Source: Tamaricihabitans halophyticus
Lineage (GTDB): Bacteria > Actinomycetota > Actinomycetes > Mycobacteriales > Pseudonocardiaceae
DNA length: 64,000 nucleotides
Assembly: GCF_004340875.1 (NCBI RefSeq)
Contig: NZ_SLXQ01000001.1
Span: 1,054,001 to 1,118,000 of the forward strand
Direction of reading: 5' to 3'
Below the pieces are notes generated by a model. That model did no database searches, was not told the DNA's origin, and saw only the letters and a program-made list of their open reading frames with translations. Shown piece after piece: positions 62,403 to 64,000 of the stretch. Within the stretch, counting starts at the first letter, position 1; each line of letters begins with the position of its first letter. The position numbers and the translations under genes are program-made.

Positions 62403-64000
62403 CTACGACTGCGCCACCCGCAAGCTCGCCGGCGCGCTGTTCGGCGATTCGAAGATCACCGTGCTGCCCTGCTCGCTTTCGCTGCCGTAGCGCGCGTCCA
62501 TGGTGTCCACCACCAGCGTGAGTTGGTGTCCAGCCGGCACTTTCCAGGCAATCGAGTTCAGCTCCAGGTCGATCTCCCGCGGCTGGCCGGGCGTCGCATC
62601 CCGCAGGGTCATCGGCGCGTGCGTGATCAGCGAGCCCTTCCCGTGCGGCCCGGTGTCGTAGAGGTAGGCGACCAGGGTGGTGTTCGGCGCGCTCGGTGTG
62701 ACGGCCGCACGCAACCGTGGGCTACCGGTCACCATGGTGTCTTGCGCAAACGCTTGCCCCGACCATACGGCCGCGCGGGAGCGGTCAATCAGCGGGGTAG
62801 CGACGCCCACGGGCAGCTTCAGGTAACCCTGTAGTGCCCCGCTGAGGATCATGACACCGCTGTTCGCGATGGTGTCCTTGCCCGCCTGGATGGTGCGCTG
62901 CCAGCCGCTCGCGGGCTGCTCTCCGAGTTCCTGCTCGCCGAGGTAATAGCGCTTTTCCGGCTGCTGCGCGGCGGCCCAGTCCGGGTAGCCCTCCCAATCT
63001 GGGTAGCTCTGCCAGCCTTGCTCGTTGACCGCCTTGAGCCGTACGGGTTCTTCCTTGTCAATCCCGTTCTGCTCGTCGCGCAGGTAGCGATCGAACCACC
63101 TGGTGGTATCCGCCCAGATCTCGTTGGGCAGCCCGAACAAGCCAGTCAGCTCCAGGGTGGCATGGTCACCAGGGCTGAACATCAGCCGCTTGGGTACCTC
63201 GAGCCGTTCGTAGAAGTCGGCGTACTGGTTGGGCGCGAAGATGCCGTCCTGCCAGGCGTTGGCCAGCATGACCGCGGGCCGGTTCGCGTTCAGCTCGGCG
63301 ACCTTGGTGGACGCGGAACGCTCCGGGGCGGCTTTCAGCGCCTCCTCGATATCGCCCGCGCGGTAATCCGCCTCGAGTTTGCGCAGCATCGGGCTCGGCC
63401 GCCCAGTGATCTTGCCCAACGCGAGCAGGGCTTCAATGGACTGCGTGGTCAGCGTTTCGTTCCGGTAGAGCGATTCGGTGAGGTCGGCCCAACCACTCAG
63501 TGCGGACACGGCGCGTACCCGATTGTCCTCGGCGGCGGTGAGCAGGCTGAGGCCCGCGCCGTAGGAGACACCGGCCATGCCGACGCGCGCCGGATCAGCC
63601 GGCAGGTTCGCCAGACCCCAGTCGATCACCTTGCGCGCATCGGACACATCCGAAGGACCAGCCACCTCGATCCCGCCGCCGGAGGTCCAGAACCCCCTGG
63701 CGGCGTAGCTGATCACCGCGTAGTCACCGGAACCAGCGAGCCGCAGCGCGGCGCCGACGTATTCCACGCTCGGCATGCCCCAGCTGCCCGGCATCACGAG
63801 TAGCGGATGCGGGCCAGGGGTTTTCGGCGTGACCGTGACCCCGCTCAGGCTGATCCCGTCATGCCCTGGGATGCGCTCGTAGCTGATGTCGACGCCCTGT
63901 GCGGCCGCCTGCTCGGCGAATTCGGCGGGCGCCGCGCCGGGGGTTTCGCCCGGCCGCGCCGCCGATTCGGTGGCTTGCGCGGGGACGGTGCCCAATCCAA
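62403..64000 (-). CDS. S15/CocE-type X-Pro dipeptidyl-peptidase-like hydrolase (cut by window edge)
   Basis: Exported hydrolase, at least 530 residues; the start is beyond 64000, where the frame is still open and a signal peptide end (PAQA before TESAA) is visible. Alpha/beta-hydrolase part: nucleophile Ser in GMAGVSYGAGLSLL (G-x-S-x-G), Asp in ANAWQDGIFAPNQY, His in FSPGDHATLELTG. C-terminal galactose-binding-like domain (from about residue 340) as in CocE/NonD and X-Pro peptidases, ending STVIFESPNSAPASL. Substrate unknown; acyl esters or proline-peptides are typical. Confidence 0.85.
   Translation of the reverse strand, partial: GLGTVPAQATESAARPGETPGAAPAEFAEQAAAQGVDISYERIPGHDGISLSGVTVTPKTPGPHPLLVMPGSWGMPSVEYVGAALRLAGSGDYAVISYAARGFWTSGGGIEVAGPSDVSDARKVIDWGLANLPADPARVGMAGVSYGAGLSLLTAAEDNRVRAVSALSGWADLTESLYRNETLTTQSIEALLALGKITGRPSPMLRKLEADYRAGDIEEALKAAPERSASTKVAELNANRPAVMLANAWQDGIFAPNQYADFYERLEVPKRLMFSPGDHATLELTGLFGLPNEIWADTTRWFDRYLRDEQNGIDKEEPVRLKAVNEQGWQSYPDWEGYPDWAAAQQPEKRYYLGEQELGEQPASGWQRTIQAGKDTIANSGVMILSGALQGYLKLPVGVATPLIDRSRAAVWSGQAFAQDTMVTGSPRLRAAVTPSAPNTTLVAYLYDTGPHGKGSLITHAPMTLRDATPGQPREIDLELNSIAWKVPAGHQLTLVVDTMDARYGSESEQGSTVIFESPNSAPASLRVAQS

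Noticed and set aside
1-64000. CRISPR array, rRNA or tRNA genes
   Set aside because: No regularly spaced repeats with unique spacers, no rRNA-like stretches, and no cloverleaf with TTCGA and CCA-type ends was found by eye.

Overview
The window is high-GC actinobacterial chromosome with dense, short-gapped genes, many GTG starts, mycothiol/F420-type enzymes and several actinobacterial families (septum-formation protein, SARP regulator, DUF4232 lipoprotein, PPOX F420-type oxidoreductase). The block serS, septum-formation protein, HExxH metallopeptidase, with a phosphoglycerate-mutase-like gene and pheA further along, matches the gene set around Rv3834c-Rv3838c of Mycobacterium tuberculosis. This points to the Mycobacteriales/Pseudonocardiales side of the phylum; a Pseudonocardiaceae-like host is my inference. 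No rRNA, tRNA, CRISPR array, transposase or integrase was recognised.

Layout. 1-906 is the tail of a Gly-rich protein cut by the window edge. 955-4650 is a four-gene minus-strand operon for a surface sugar (aminotransferase, epimerase, acyltransferase, glycosyltransferase). 4858-12709 holds an L-2-hydroxyglutarate-oxidase-type flavoprotein, a hydrolase/TetR pair, serS, a ketopantoate-reductase-like gene and the Rv3835/Rv3836-like pair. 12787-13783 is a promoter, a mini-ORF with a near-complete anti-16S Shine-Dalgarno, strong hairpins and a lipoprotein gene. 13799-25173 has two helicases carrying nuclease-like N-termini, an MMPL exporter with a divergent MarR regulator, catalase and a serine hydrolase. 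25336-26053 is a gene-poor stretch rich in repeats. 27025-32593 has a SARP-NB-ARC-TPR regulator, a GH75-type enzyme and a GT1 glycosyltransferase. 32673-34540 pairs an AbrB-type membrane protein with an SDR lacking its catalytic Tyr. 34572-38187 is an ABC exporter divergent from a two-component system, with a perfect 15-bp inverted repeat between them. 39263-42926 has two duplicated proline-rich membrane proteins (one damaged) and serA with DUF1015.

46263-54710 is the most interesting metabolic block: six minus-strand genes, nearly all overlapping by 4 bp (HAD phosphatase, 2-hydroxyacid dehydrogenase, FGGY kinase, DhaK-DhaL kinase, RpiB-type isomerase, histidine phosphatase), divergent from a DeoR regulator and a polyol-type (RbtT/DalT/CsbX-like) MFS permease. 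It looks like a polyol or tetritol catabolic system that does not match a pathway I know as a whole. 54765-62227 contains oxidoreductases, secreted proteins, TenA, pheA, a macro-domain protein, a CIRCE-controlled Hsp20 and pantothenate kinase. The window ends inside an S15-type hydrolase.

Throughout, about 17 copies of a 25-32 bp interrupted palindrome sit in intergenic gaps, mostly at gene 3' ends. In several cases the first three bases of the repeat are the stop codon of the adjoining gene. This gene-end repeat family is the main non-coding signal of the window.
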